From the NCBI RefSeq assembly GCF_022014235.1, contig NZ_JAKLTD010000003.1, positions 224,998 to 288,997 on the forward strand: a stretch of 64,000 bases of DNA. The letters are read 5' to 3'. This document shows, piece by piece, positions 25,688 to 35,190 of the stretch (the stretch's first letter is position 1; each line of letters opens with the position of its first letter). The DNA comes from Methanothermobacter sp. K4. GTDB lineage: Archaea; Methanobacteriota; Methanobacteria; Methanobacteriales; Methanothermobacteraceae. The notes beneath the pieces were generated by a model. It was not told where the DNA came from. It ran no database searches and saw nothing but the letters and a program-made list of their open reading frames with translations. A program made the translations under genes and the position numbers.

Positions 25688-28600
25688 TTATTTTTTCAGG
25701 TAGTAACCCACTCCAAGCAATGAAAAGACGAGGACCACCAGAACTGTGTAGGGTAACATGGTATGGCTTTCTGGTTTCTCTGATTCAGCGGCTTTGACCT
25801 CATAGGCACCACCCCCACCAGGGCCAGGCGTCCCGTATTCCAGTGATGATTCATCTTCATATGGCCCGGATTCCGGTCCATTGAACTCGCCCCTCTGTGT
25901 TCCGGATCTTGGAGGGGTGGAGTCAGTATCTGATTCTTCTGGCGTATTTGATCCCTCTGATTCTGGAGGCACCGGCTCTGTATTTTCATCATCAACACTT
26001 CCAAGGATGTTTTTTATGATACCCAGTTCATCTGTGGTTAGGCTGACCATGCTCCTTGTATATGCACTGTGGAGTGCCCTTGCGATTATCTCCTTCTGTT
26101 CACCGTCGAACCTGTTCCATATGCTGCTATCCCTGAAGTAGATGTCCCTCACACTGTTCCATATCGATGGATCTATTACCCTGGCGAGGGCATCTGAGAC
26201 ATAGAGGTTTCTTATGAATACTGCTATGGTGTTTCTTCCTGAGTACCCTTCCCTGAGCATCGAGTCCCTCCAGTAGGGGTTGAGGAGTGTCAGTGTCACA
26301 TCATCACTGAGGGCATCACTGAGGGTTTTCACCTTTAGCCTACCCTGTGCTGTGCCTGCGATGTAGCTTGTTATCTCCTTTCCTGTGAGGTACCTTACGA
26401 TGAAGTTGAGTGTCACTGAACCAGTATAGTATGTCCTTCCGGGCTGTGAATGATATGAAATTGCCAGTGTTGTGTCCACGGTACCAATGAACCGTTCAAC
26501 CAGCATCCTCCCGGGTATACCCTCAATGTTCCTTCCATATATGAAGGTGTAGTAATCCAGGTAGGTGGATGCAAGCGCATCCTCGGTCCAGCTGTCAGAG
26601 TACAGTATCATCCTTCCAAGGCTCACAGCGTGGGTGTCCGCACTTAAAGGAAGGCTGAATATCCTTGAAGATGCAAGGAGATCCGCTTTTGAATCAGAAT
26701 CCTCTTCAGAGAGGCCCTGGTCCCTCAAGATATCTTTAATGTCAGCCTTCATTGTAAGGTAATGTTTGCGGATGTAGTTCATTTCAGGGGATTCATTGAG
26801 CATCGCCACCTTCCTCACAGCATCATCCAGGATCTCAAGGGGATACATGCAGAGGTCCCTGAAGTTCACTGCAGCCTGGATCAGAACGTCTATACGTGGT
26901 CTTCCAAGTTCACTGAGTGGTATGATATCGGTTCCAATCAGAACTCCGCTGCTGTATACAGGCCTGACCCCAAGGAGGTTGAATATTACACCGAGACTCT
27001 GACCGGAGGTCACCATTATTTCTGAGGCACTCACCGGGACAGCGACTGTTTCAGGATACCTGGCTCCACTGGATTTAAGGTATAATTTCAGTGTCTCATT
27101 GACGATCTGCCCTCCAATGTTAAAGGCTGCTGTATCAGGAACCCTTCTTGGATCGAAGGAATAGATGTTTGCACCGCTTGGCATTGAGTCAGGGCTTCTT
27201 ATGGGATCCCTACCAACCCTTGCTATTACATAGCCGCCATTGAGGACATTTAGAAGGGATGATCTTTCCTCTGCCACACTCCTTTCAATAAGCTCCCTTA
27301 CAGTGTTTGAGGTTCTGTTGCCATCATAGGTTACGATTGCATTGATGAACCTTTCAAGTGTTTCATTATCTGGCAGTCTCCCGAATGTATGCAGCCCATG
27401 GGATGTGAGGGTCCCTGCAAGCATTTCAAGGTAACTTTCAAGCTGACTCCTCAGTGATTCAAAGTCCCCGTCGCTTTTTATTCTGGTTTTCAGTGTATCA
27501 TCTGTGGTTACTATCCTTGTTATCTGATTCCTGAGTTCTAAAATCCTTGCGGTGTCATTTGATTCTGAGGCTGTTCTGTAGGCGCTTAGAAGATCCCTTA
27601 ATTCTGCGTAGACACCATAGAGTTCTGTTGATGCAACCGGTGGTATCATATGGGATATTATGACCGCGTATGATCGTCTCTTTGCGAGGTCCGTCTCACC
27701 GAAGCTGTCCATCCGGTAGATGTAGATGTGTGGCAGTGACCCTATGAGAGTGTTTGGCCAGTCATTCTCTGCCATACCACTTCTTCGACCCGGTAAAAGC
27801 TCAAGGGTTCCATGGGTTCCCATCTGTATATAGGCATCGGCCCTGAATCCATTCTGAAGCCAGAGGTAGAATGCGATGTACTGGTGTGTCGGTGGAAGGG
27901 TGCCGTTGTTGAGTTTAAGGGTCCCGTTCCACTTCCAGACCGGCTGCGGACCTATGAACATGTTGCCGAGGATGAAGCCAGGGATCACTATGCTGTTATT
28001 GTGGATCATGATGTTCCCTGGAGCCGGACCCCAGATCGCCTCAACCTGACGCCTGAGGGTTGCAGGGAGCTTTGAGTACCACTGGAGGTAATCTGAAACC
28101 GGTACTGTGATACAGCCTGATTCAACGAGCTTTTTGAGCTGGCTGCTGCTGTAGTTACCGTTCCTGCCACAGCTCCTTATACTGTTGATCAGGTATTCAG
28201 CCGTCGGTGTTGTGTTCCCGATGCAGTATCCATTCTCCCTGAGCATGCCAAGTATGCTTATCAGACTCTCTATCACGTTTAATCCATCAGCAACAGGTAC
28301 CGTTTCATCGTGTGCACTATCCGCATATATAATTGCTATCCTCTTGGTTGATGCTTCCTTTCTTCTGAGGTTGATCCATGAAATCGCCCTATCCGCCAGC
28401 TGCTCCACACCATACCGGTAACCTTTCAGTGTCCTCACAAGGATCCCGGTCTGGGGGTCGGTTGAATAACTGAAACCCCCTATGAATATGGGTTCTATCC
28501 TTCCATCGATTTCTGCTGCAAGATACCACCGGGATATGTCGACACTGTAATCCGGGTTCAGGGGATTCTCAAGGTACTCCTCAAAGGTTACATCGGTGGT

Positions 28601-29785
28601 AAAGACGGGACTGAGGGCCGGTACATTGAGCATCCTGAATATCTCATAGCTTTCATTAACGGTGTATCCATAGGCGTTTACCAGTATCGGGATGATGAGG
28701 TCTATTGCAGATGAGTTGTTCTCCATGAAGAAGTTCATGGTAGTGTTCCTTCTGGTGGTACTGACATGTGAGGCGATGGGGAGTACATTGCATCCCCTCC
28801 TCTCAAGGGCGTCTATGATCATACTGTATGGTTCAAGCTGTCCTGCTGTGTAGTGCCAGGAGTGGATTACCATACCAACCCAGGGTGCTCCTGGTCTGTA
28901 ATGGCCGCTTGAGGAGTACCAGTTTAGATAGGATGCCCTGTCATAGAACACCTTTGATGTTGATGGGTGGAATGCAAAGTCTGGAATGGTTGTCATGGCA
29001 GGGTTGCCACTTATGATCCTTGTTTCATCCCTTGAGACTTCGGCATAGCCACTTAACCTCAGAACCTCCAGTATGACCTTCTTCATGTTCTCTGTATTGA
29101 GGAGTGCTAGTATCGTGTATCCCGGTGCAACAGTTGAGTACTCCCCTCCTAGGATTGTGATGTTGGTGCCGGTGACCCTGAAGTTATAGTTGGCATACAT
29201 CTTTGCTGTGGAATTCTGGAGGATGGGTGTGATGACTGAAACAAGATCAGGGTTAATGCTGCTGAAGAAAAAGAAAAGCACCCCTGTATCCTGGAGTTCC
29301 TCTTTGAAGACATTTAGCGTTCTGTTCTCGTATAATCTATCTGCAGGTATCAGTTTCAGCTGGAACCGGTAACCATCCATTAGCATATCCTGATAGGCGC
29401 TGTTAATGAGCTTCTCAAAGCCACTTATCCCCGTTGTGAGTATCATCATCTTAAGGGGTTCCTTTATAAGGGGCACACCGAACCTGTGGTTCACCTCAGC
29501 AGTCCTGGGAGCCCCTGCTGGTGTTACGGTGGTCCTGTAAATTTGTCCCCTGTAGTTCATCTCAACAAGGAGACGTGTAAGATTTGTCTGTAATGTCACA
29601 TTGAATCTGCCCCCAACATCTGCAGCCGTTGATATGAGTGTTACATTGTCTGCGGGGTCCCTGATGGTGATCATGGTGCCCCCCGCGGCTGTGGTGTTGT
29701 TCATTACTGTCCCATGGATGGTAACGTTTTCATCTGCAGCTGTCACAGTGTCCATCACCGGGAATGCTAGTAGAATCAGTATCAA
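25688..29785 (-). CDS. Secreted, membrane-anchored CobN/chelatase-H-like protein
   Basis: 1365 aa. A hydrophobic signal segment ends near TVTAADEN; a carboxypeptidase-regulatory-like beta domain follows (about 20-95); the bulk (about 100-1200) is homologous to CobN, the large cobaltochelatase subunit (QMGTHGTLELLPGRRSGM and GLHTFGRLPDNE are hallmark segments). A Pro/Ser/Gly-rich linker leads to a C-terminal membrane helix (about 1340-1362) and KK. Most CobN proteins are cytoplasmic, while this one faces outward. Methanogens carry several such proteins; whether they insert metal, bind tetrapyrroles or act as adhesins is open. The TTG start lacks a basic signal n-region. An ATT at 29803, 4 nt after GGTGA, would add KRY and fits better. 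Confidence 0.88.
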   Translation of the reverse strand: MILILLAFPVMDTVTAADENVTIHGTVMNNTTAAGGTMITIRDPADNVTLISTAADVGGRFNVTLQTNLTRLLVEMNYRGQIYRTTVTPAGAPRTAEVNHRFGVPLIKEPLKMMILTTGISGFEKLINSAYQDMLMDGYRFQLKLIPADRLYENRTLNVFKEELQDTGVLFFFFSSINPDLVSVITPILQNSTAKMYANYNFRVTGTNITILGGEYSTVAPGYTILALLNTENMKKVILEVLRLSGYAEVSRDETRIISGNPAMTTIPDFAFHPSTSKVFYDRASYLNWYSSSGHYRPGAPWVGMVIHSWHYTAGQLEPYSMIIDALERRGCNVLPIASHVSTTRRNTTMNFFMENNSSAIDLIIPILVNAYGYTVNESYEIFRMLNVPALSPVFTTDVTFEEYLENPLNPDYSVDISRWYLAAEIDGRIEPIFIGGFSYSTDPQTGILVRTLKGYRYGVEQLADRAISWINLRRKEASTKRIAIIYADSAHDETVPVADGLNVIESLISILGMLRENGYCIGNTTPTAEYLINSIRSCGRNGNYSSSQLKKLVESGCITVPVSDYLQWYSKLPATLRRQVEAIWGPAPGNIMIHNNSIVIPGFILGNMFIGPQPVWKWNGTLKLNNGTLPPTHQYIAFYLWLQNGFRADAYIQMGTHGTLELLPGRRSGMAENDWPNTLIGSLPHIYIYRMDSFGETDLAKRRSYAVIISHMIPPVASTELYGVYAELRDLLSAYRTASESNDTARILELRNQITRIVTTDDTLKTRIKSDGDFESLRSQLESYLEMLAGTLTSHGLHTFGRLPDNETLERFINAIVTYDGNRTSNTVRELIERSVAEERSSLLNVLNGGYVIARVGRDPIRSPDSMPSGANIYSFDPRRVPDTAAFNIGGQIVNETLKLYLKSSGARYPETVAVPVSASEIMVTSGQSLGVIFNLLGVRPVYSSGVLIGTDIIPLSELGRPRIDVLIQAAVNFRDLCMYPLEILDDAVRKVAMLNESPEMNYIRKHYLTMKADIKDILRDQGLSEEDSDSKADLLASSRIFSLPLSADTHAVSLGRMILYSDSWTEDALASTYLDYYTFIYGRNIEGIPGRMLVERFIGTVDTTLAISYHSQPGRTYYTGSVTLNFIVRYLTGKEITSYIAGTAQGRLKVKTLSDALSDDVTLTLLNPYWRDSMLREGYSGRNTIAVFIRNLYVSDALARVIDPSIWNSVRDIYFRDSSIWNRFDGEQKEIIARALHSAYTRSMVSLTTDELGIIKNILGSVDDENTEPVPPESEGSNTPEESDTDSTPPRSGTQRGEFNGPESGPYEDESSLEYGTPGPGGGGAYEVKAAESEKPESHTMLPYTVLVVLVFSLLGVGYYLKK

Positions 29786-30011
29786 TAACAGATACCTTTT
29801 AATTATTTCACCTCTCCTTGGCTTTCAATAAAATATTCTTATAATATGTTTATATAGATAATTATTAAAAATTTTAATTAAAGCCTGTATTAAGTAATAA
29901 TTAATATTCTAAGGTGAAGATAGGGATCTTAATGGGTTGATAACTTTAGCTCCCCCAGAAAAAATGAATCTACAGAATGCTCATTTATATGAAAACCTCT
30001 GCTTTCAGTAA

Positions 30012-31067
30012 ATGATAATAATGATCACATTTAAGATACTGATGGTGTTTAATTTGCCTGGATCCCTCTATGAAGAAGCAGCACTGAGGAGAGATGAGAT
30101 AAGGGGTTACCTCAGGTTGAGGCTGGATGAACTCCCCGACGCCAGGGAGTACTGGTTCAGCCATGATGGTGAGGATGATTCACTATCAACTGCAGCCTGT
30201 GATGGGGCATCAGGGTTCAGGGAATTCTCGGGGCTGAGGCTGGTGGCCGTAAATACAGCCACGGTATCTGATTCTGGTGATGTGGTTGAGGGAAGCTTTC
30301 TGGATCTACTGGAGGCCCACGCCGGCTTCAGGGAAAGGGTCAGAAACCTCACAGCAATTTCTGAATTAAGGAACAGCTTAAGGGCTGTATCTGAACTCAG
30401 ACCGGACATCCTCCTCATGGATGGATCACTCATAGGCACAATCCTGAGGCCAGTAAGGTATGATGGAACCCTCCAGGCTGATGTTAAGGGATGGATAAGG
30501 AGAAACTGCCTTAGAGAAATATCAGCATCTCCTGATACCATGGCGGTTCATTCAGGGTCATTCAAGGAAACCTTGAAGGATAAATTTAAGTCTCACAGGC
30601 CACTTGTGTACCTGGAGGGTCTTGAGAGGCTCATATCAGCATGGAAACTCCTTAAAAAGACCAGGAATATAATAGCGGTCTCTGAGAGGTCAACCATGTC
30701 TGACATCTTTGAGGACATACCTGATATGACGGTCTTCGATGAACTCACAGATGGGCCTGGATACTCAGTACCGGTTCACAGGGAACTATCACATCTCAAG
30801 GGGAGGTTCCCTGTACTGGACGCATTCTTCAGGAGCCTAGAATTCACTGTATTCTATGCCAGGCTCGAGGAGAACGGGAGGGTCCTCAAGTTTGAGGTTC
30901 CACGCCGTATCAGTGCTGATGCCGTGGCGGACCACTTTGAGAGCCTCAGGGCATCGTCTGCTGGCGGCTACCCACACCTTCTCAGGAGGGTGAAGGATGA
31001 TGTCCGTATCACCGATGAGGACATGGATGCCATCGCAGGGTTGATCCTTGAGGGTATTTACAGGTAG
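30012..31067 (+). CDS. nurA: NurA 5'-3' nuclease
   Basis: 351 aa. NurA signature acidic motifs are visible: AACDGASGFREF near residue 60-70 (first metal Asp), ILLMDGSLIG near 132-142, and a C-terminal FEVPRRIS region. NurA works with HerA to resect DNA ends for homologous recombination in archaea, with Mre11-Rad50. HerA follows after 14 nt. No mre11 or rad50 is in the window, so the operon is split from them. The frame opens at ATG 30012 with repeated ATGs (30021, 30042); no strong ribosome site decides the start. Confidence 0.85.
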   Translation: MIIMITFKILMVFNLPGSLYEEAALRRDEIRGYLRLRLDELPDAREYWFSHDGEDDSLSTAACDGASGFREFSGLRLVAVNTATVSDSGDVVEGSFLDLLEAHAGFRERVRNLTAISELRNSLRAVSELRPDILLMDGSLIGTILRPVRYDGTLQADVKGWIRRNCLREISASPDTMAVHSGSFKETLKDKFKSHRPLVYLEGLERLISAWKLLKKTRNIIAVSERSTMSDIFEDIPDMTVFDELTDGPGYSVPVHRELSHLKGRFPVLDAFFRSLEFTVFYARLEENGRVLKFEVPRRISADAVADHFESLRASSAGGYPHLLRRVKDDVRITDEDMDAIAGLILEGIYR

Positions 31068-31081
31068 AGTGGAGGTTCGCA

Positions 31082-32518
31082 ATGGGATTCACAGGTAAGT
31101 GCTATGGGGAGACGTCACCATCAAGGGTGAGCTTTGTCTCAAGGGAGATGCCACATGTTGGCGAGTACGTGGTGATGGAGTATGATGGCCGGCGGGTGCT
31201 TGGCATGATAGAGTCACTACTGCGGGGTGTCCCCGGGGTCACAGAGGACCTCAATGACCCCGAGACGGTTGAGAGGATAGTTAGGGTTACAGGGGGGCGG
31301 CAGTATCTCCGCGGCACAGTTAGAATACTTGGAGATGTTGAGACACTTGAAATTCCACGTGTACCCCCAGGGCCCGGGACAGAGGTCCGATCAGCAGACA
31401 CAGAAACCCTCAGGAGGATATTCGGGCGGGGAAGCCTGACTCTTGGGAGGCTACTTTCTGCTGATGTACCATTCCGGGTTGACATAAACCGTATGGTCAC
31501 AAGGCACATCGCGATACTTGCAGTTACAGGGGCGGGGAAATCCAACACCGTGGCCGTGATAGTTGATGAGCTCCTGCGGGCCGGTGGAACGGTCATAATC
31601 TTTGATATGCACTCAGAGTATGTGAGTGCGGAGTTCAACCATGGAAGTGTTAACCCTATAGGGGCTGCCATAAACCCGGCGAGGCTCTCCCTGAGGGAGA
31701 TCAAGAGGCTTTCAAATGTTACAAAGAACGCCTACGTTCAGGAGAGGTACCTTTCAAGGGCCCACAGGAGGGTGGCACCTGAATTTGAGGGTGGTGGGGT
31801 ATCCGCTGAGGACTTCCTGAGGAGGATGCATGAGGAGCTGGACCATCTGCTTGCAGAAAACAGCAGCGATAAGAGGAGCATAATCGATGTGCAGAACAAG
31901 CTGGAGTACATGGCAGAAGCCTATGATGAGATAATAGACCTGGAGACAGGGGGGATAATCGAGAGGCTCAGGTTAAACCATGCCAATGTGATCGACCTTG
32001 GCCTGGTGGATGAGACGGGATCTGATGTTATAGTGAGCCACGTCCTCCAGGAGGTCCTCCAGAGCAGGAAGGACTACATAAACCATGGGGAGGGACTTGA
32101 AACCCCAGTATTCATCGTGCTTGAGGAGGCGCATATCCTTGCACCCGCTGATCGGTCCACAGAGTCAAGGTACTGGATAAGCCGCGTGGCAAGGGAGGGG
32201 CGAAAGTTCGGCGTGGGACTTGCCCTTGTGAGTCAGAGCCCCAAGTCCCTTGATCCTGCAGCCCTCTCACAGGCCAATAACATGATAATAATGCGTCTGA
32301 TCGAACCCAATGACCAGATGCATGTTCAGAGGGCCAGCGAGGCCCTCAGTGACGACCTCCTATCTCATCTACCGTCCCTGAATATCGGTGAGGCGGTTGT
32401 GGTTGGGCTCATGGCACCGGTCCCTGCAATGGTGAAGATAGGTGAATTCACAGGTAAGCTATCCGGGGGTGACCCTGACGTGGAGTCCATCTGGCGTGGG
32501 ATGGGGGGTAAAGGATAA
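31082..32518 (+). CDS. herA: HerA bipolar DNA helicase/translocase
   Basis: 478 aa. An N-terminal HAS-barrel (GKCYGETSPSRVSFVS) precedes a RecA-like FtsK/HerA motor: Walker A AVTGAGKSN (about 147-155), Walker B FIVLEEAHIL (about 344), then SQSPKSLDP and MRLIEPNDQ. HerA forms hexamers with NurA and drives end resection. ATG 31082 follows GTGGAGGTTCGC. Length and motifs are normal. Forms an operon with nurA and probably the DUF1232 gene after it. Confidence 0.92.
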   Translation: MGFTGKCYGETSPSRVSFVSREMPHVGEYVVMEYDGRRVLGMIESLLRGVPGVTEDLNDPETVERIVRVTGGRQYLRGTVRILGDVETLEIPRVPPGPGTEVRSADTETLRRIFGRGSLTLGRLLSADVPFRVDINRMVTRHIAILAVTGAGKSNTVAVIVDELLRAGGTVIIFDMHSEYVSAEFNHGSVNPIGAAINPARLSLREIKRLSNVTKNAYVQERYLSRAHRRVAPEFEGGGVSAEDFLRRMHEELDHLLAENSSDKRSIIDVQNKLEYMAEAYDEIIDLETGGIIERLRLNHANVIDLGLVDETGSDVIVSHVLQEVLQSRKDYINHGEGLETPVFIVLEEAHILAPADRSTESRYWISRVAREGRKFGVGLALVSQSPKSLDPAALSQANNMIIMRLIEPNDQMHVQRASEALSDDLLSHLPSLNIGEAVVVGLMAPVPAMVKIGEFTGKLSGGDPDVESIWRGMGGKG

Positions 32519-32553
32519 GTATTATTATCTCCAAGAGAATTACAGTGGTTTCC

Positions 32554-32979
32554 ATGACAGCGGCAGATTTTAAGGATTTCTATGACGTGCTGGTTGAGAA
32601 CCTTGAATCCTTCAACGGGGAATATGCATCCTTCATAGATCACGGTCCTAAACTCTTCAAGCTCCTGGCGGACTTCCTTGGCTATGAACACCTCAAGAGC
32701 CACCTCAGACTCAAAATAAGCGCGGCAATAGCCTACTATGTTGTGCCCATGGATGTCATCCCTGAGACGGTCTACGGTGCATACGGGTACATTGATGATA
32801 TCTTCATAACAGCCTACGTCATAAGGATCCTGGCGGACGTCTATGGCTACGAGTTCCTCTCAGAGTACTGGGAGGGAGAGGAAGACCTTGAAGAGGTTGT
32901 TGAACTCTGCTATGAGAGATCAAAGGAGGTCCTCAGGGAGAAGACAACCGATGTGCTGGAATATGTGGGTTTGATCTGA
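32554..32979 (+). CDS. DUF1232 (YkvA family) protein
   Basis: About 141 aa. The core SAAIAYYVVPMDVIPETVYG followed by GYIDDIFITAYVI matches DUF1232, where a short hydrophobic hairpin with PxDxIPD is followed by a DD motif. The family occurs in bacteria and archaea without a known function. It lies 35 nt after herA on the same strand and may share its transcript. A GTG at 32545 is an alternative start. Convergent, with no gap, with the zinc-ribbon gene. Confidence 0.8.
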   Translation: MTAADFKDFYDVLVENLESFNGEYASFIDHGPKLFKLLADFLGYEHLKSHLRLKISAAIAYYVVPMDVIPETVYGAYGYIDDIFITAYVIRILADVYGYEFLSEYWEGEEDLEEVVELCYERSKEVLREKTTDVLEYVGLI

Positions 32980-35046
32980 TCAGCTGTTTTCCTGGATTCT
33001 GTTCTCCCAGTTCATACCCTCAAGAACCCCCAGGATGTCATCAAGTGATTCCTTCTCTACAGTTAGTTCAATGAGGAGTTCAAAGCACTCATCATTCCTT
33101 AGGATCATGCACTTCTTCATTGATGGTAGGAGGTCCCCCAGTTCATTCATGGTATCCATGAGACCGTTACCACTTACAAGTCCGTTCATCATGAGGTTGA
33201 GGCTTTCGCCCCTGGGGTTTATGTAGATTATCTCCTTTCTGTGGATCATGTCCTCTGAGGGGACAGGTTCTGTTGCTGTAACCGGGGTTTCTTCTTGTTT
33301 TGAAGTCAGTGTATCCTGATCTTCTTCAGTATCTGATCCATGGTACCTTAGGTAGAGCTCCTCAACCTCGGAGTTGTGTTTAAGAATGAATCCCTCGGGG
33401 CCTTCCTCAAGGAGGTCATGCTCCTGGAGGGTCCATATACTGAAATCAAGTGTGCTGGGTTCATCAAAGTATTCAGTCAGGTCCTCCTTTTTGAAGGGTC
33501 CTTCACCTACGGCTTCCCTTATGTCCTTGAACATGTCCCATGCCAGTATCCTGTCATAGCATTCCCTGCACTCATCTCTTTTCCCATCAACTGTACTGTA
33601 GAAGCTGGATTTCTTGAGTTTCCTGCCGCATATTGGGCAGGTTCTGATCATATCTGATTCTGTAACAAGTTCCCCTTCACCGTAGGCTTCATGGAAGGCT
33701 TTGAGTTCCTCGTCTGGTTTAAGGGTGTAGGTATCGAAGGCCGGGTTGCTATCGATGAGGTCGAAGTCCTGCAGCAGCCAGATATGGCCCATGACTATAA
33801 CCCTTTCATCCTCACTTTCTATGATGTCGTCAACAGCGAATTCCACACCTGGTTCAACAAGCTTTCTTATCTTAACGAGGGCCTCTGCAGCGCAGCGCCT
33901 CCTTGAGCATTCCTTGCATATGGGGGAGGTTCCATCGGATGAATTGAATTCTGTGGCGGGTTTTACCTCCCCGCACATTGAGCACTCCAGTTCATCCTTC
34001 TCAGGGGTCGCGGTGCTTTCGGTCTGAACTGGATCGGCTGATGCTGATTTGAGCCTTTTAAGATCCACATTCTCTATGATGAACTTCTGGACATCCTCTT
34101 CGGGTTTTAAAATGTAGGTCCCTGATTCCCCGTCGTGGTCAAGGAGGTTGAACTCTTCGAGTATCCAGATCATGGCTGTGAATTCTGTCCTCTCCACATC
34201 ATCCATCCCGGCTGTGTAAATGTCAACTTTAATTTCATCCTCAGGTTTAAAAATTCTGAGGATTCTCTCAAGGGATTCGAGGGCATAGAGTTTCCTTGAG
34301 CATTCCCTGCAGATCCCCTGGGACATCTCAGTTTCGGTTTCAAGCTCTTCATGGCAGCCAGAACAGAGTTCAAGGCCACTGACGGATACTTTAGGTAATG
34401 AATCCTTTCTTTGATGGGATCCTACCGTTAGAGCTTCTTCATCTTCTGTCTGATCCGTTTCCTCTGCGCTGGTGGAATCCCTGGTTTCATTCTCCAGTAT
34501 CGTTCCTGCTTTCAGGTCGACTGGATTGCCATCAGATCCGGGTTCATCAGTCCAGAGGTCATCGTCCGGGTTTTCAGAATGGAATTCATCCTTGGATGGA
34601 TTATAAGATTCATTCATGGATTCTTCAGGTCTCATGGCGGTCCTGAAAAGTGATTCGGCTGCGGATTTGAAGCCCAGGTTGAGTTCCATGAAGTCATCGC
34701 ATTTCTCAGATAAAACGTAAAGGGTTCTGAAGCTATTGAATCCCTGATTCTTTATGAACCCGTTCCCTTCACCGCTGACATGCTTCTTTATGAATCCCTC
34801 CCTGAGGAGAATCCAGAAGAGCCAGGCGTCGAGGTCCTTCTCATTCTTAAAGTCATCGAAGGTGAAGGACTCCATTTCACGAAGTGTTTCAATGGCCTTT
34901 AAAATCCGATATTTATCGTAGCATTCCCTGCAAACGGCCAGGTTCTCAGAGCTGCAGTTTTCACAGGATGAAGAAGATGATTCACTGCCGCAGGAGAGGC
35001 ATAAAAGTTTATCTGATTCTCTACAGCAGAGGACACAGTTATCCAT
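32980..35046 (-). CDS. Four-module zinc-ribbon protein
   Basis: 688 aa, acidic. Four copies of one module are visible. Each has a CxxC...CxxC zinc ribbon (e.g. CSGCHEEL ... CRECSRK; CSMCGEV ... CKECSRR; CPICGRK ... CRECYDR; the first is the altered CLSCGSE ... CRECYDK), then about 70 residues of helices ending in a winged-helix-like stretch (IWILEEFNLLDHDGES, IWLLQDFDLIDSN, IWTLQEHDLLEEG) and a TYILKPEE beta pair. Low-complexity acidic linkers join modules. A 100-aa C-terminal domain follows. I do not recognise a named family. ATG 35046 follows GGGGAG by 8 nt; TTG 35064 is less likely. It lies between NurA-HerA and the BrxD-helicase genes. Confidence 0.75.
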   Translation of the reverse strand: MDNCVLCCRESDKLLCLSCGSESSSSSCENCSSENLAVCRECYDKYRILKAIETLREMESFTFDDFKNEKDLDAWLFWILLREGFIKKHVSGEGNGFIKNQGFNSFRTLYVLSEKCDDFMELNLGFKSAAESLFRTAMRPEESMNESYNPSKDEFHSENPDDDLWTDEPGSDGNPVDLKAGTILENETRDSTSAEETDQTEDEEALTVGSHQRKDSLPKVSVSGLELCSGCHEELETETEMSQGICRECSRKLYALESLERILRIFKPEDEIKVDIYTAGMDDVERTEFTAMIWILEEFNLLDHDGESGTYILKPEEDVQKFIIENVDLKRLKSASADPVQTESTATPEKDELECSMCGEVKPATEFNSSDGTSPICKECSRRRCAAEALVKIRKLVEPGVEFAVDDIIESEDERVIVMGHIWLLQDFDLIDSNPAFDTYTLKPDEELKAFHEAYGEGELVTESDMIRTCPICGRKLKKSSFYSTVDGKRDECRECYDRILAWDMFKDIREAVGEGPFKKEDLTEYFDEPSTLDFSIWTLQEHDLLEEGPEGFILKHNSEVEELYLRYHGSDTEEDQDTLTSKQEETPVTATEPVPSEDMIHRKEIIYINPRGESLNLMMNGLVSGNGLMDTMNELGDLLPSMKKCMILRNDECFELLIELTVEKESLDDILGVLEGMNWENRIQENS

Positions 35047-35190
35047 ATGGCATACTCCCCTCAATACAGTATAAATTTAATATTTTTACAGATACTTAAA
35101 TCATTAACATTTACAGGGTTATAAAAAAATTTATCTATCAATTTTTAGAAACATTTAAATGAGTTTAATGCCGTAAAGGGGGTTTTTAAC

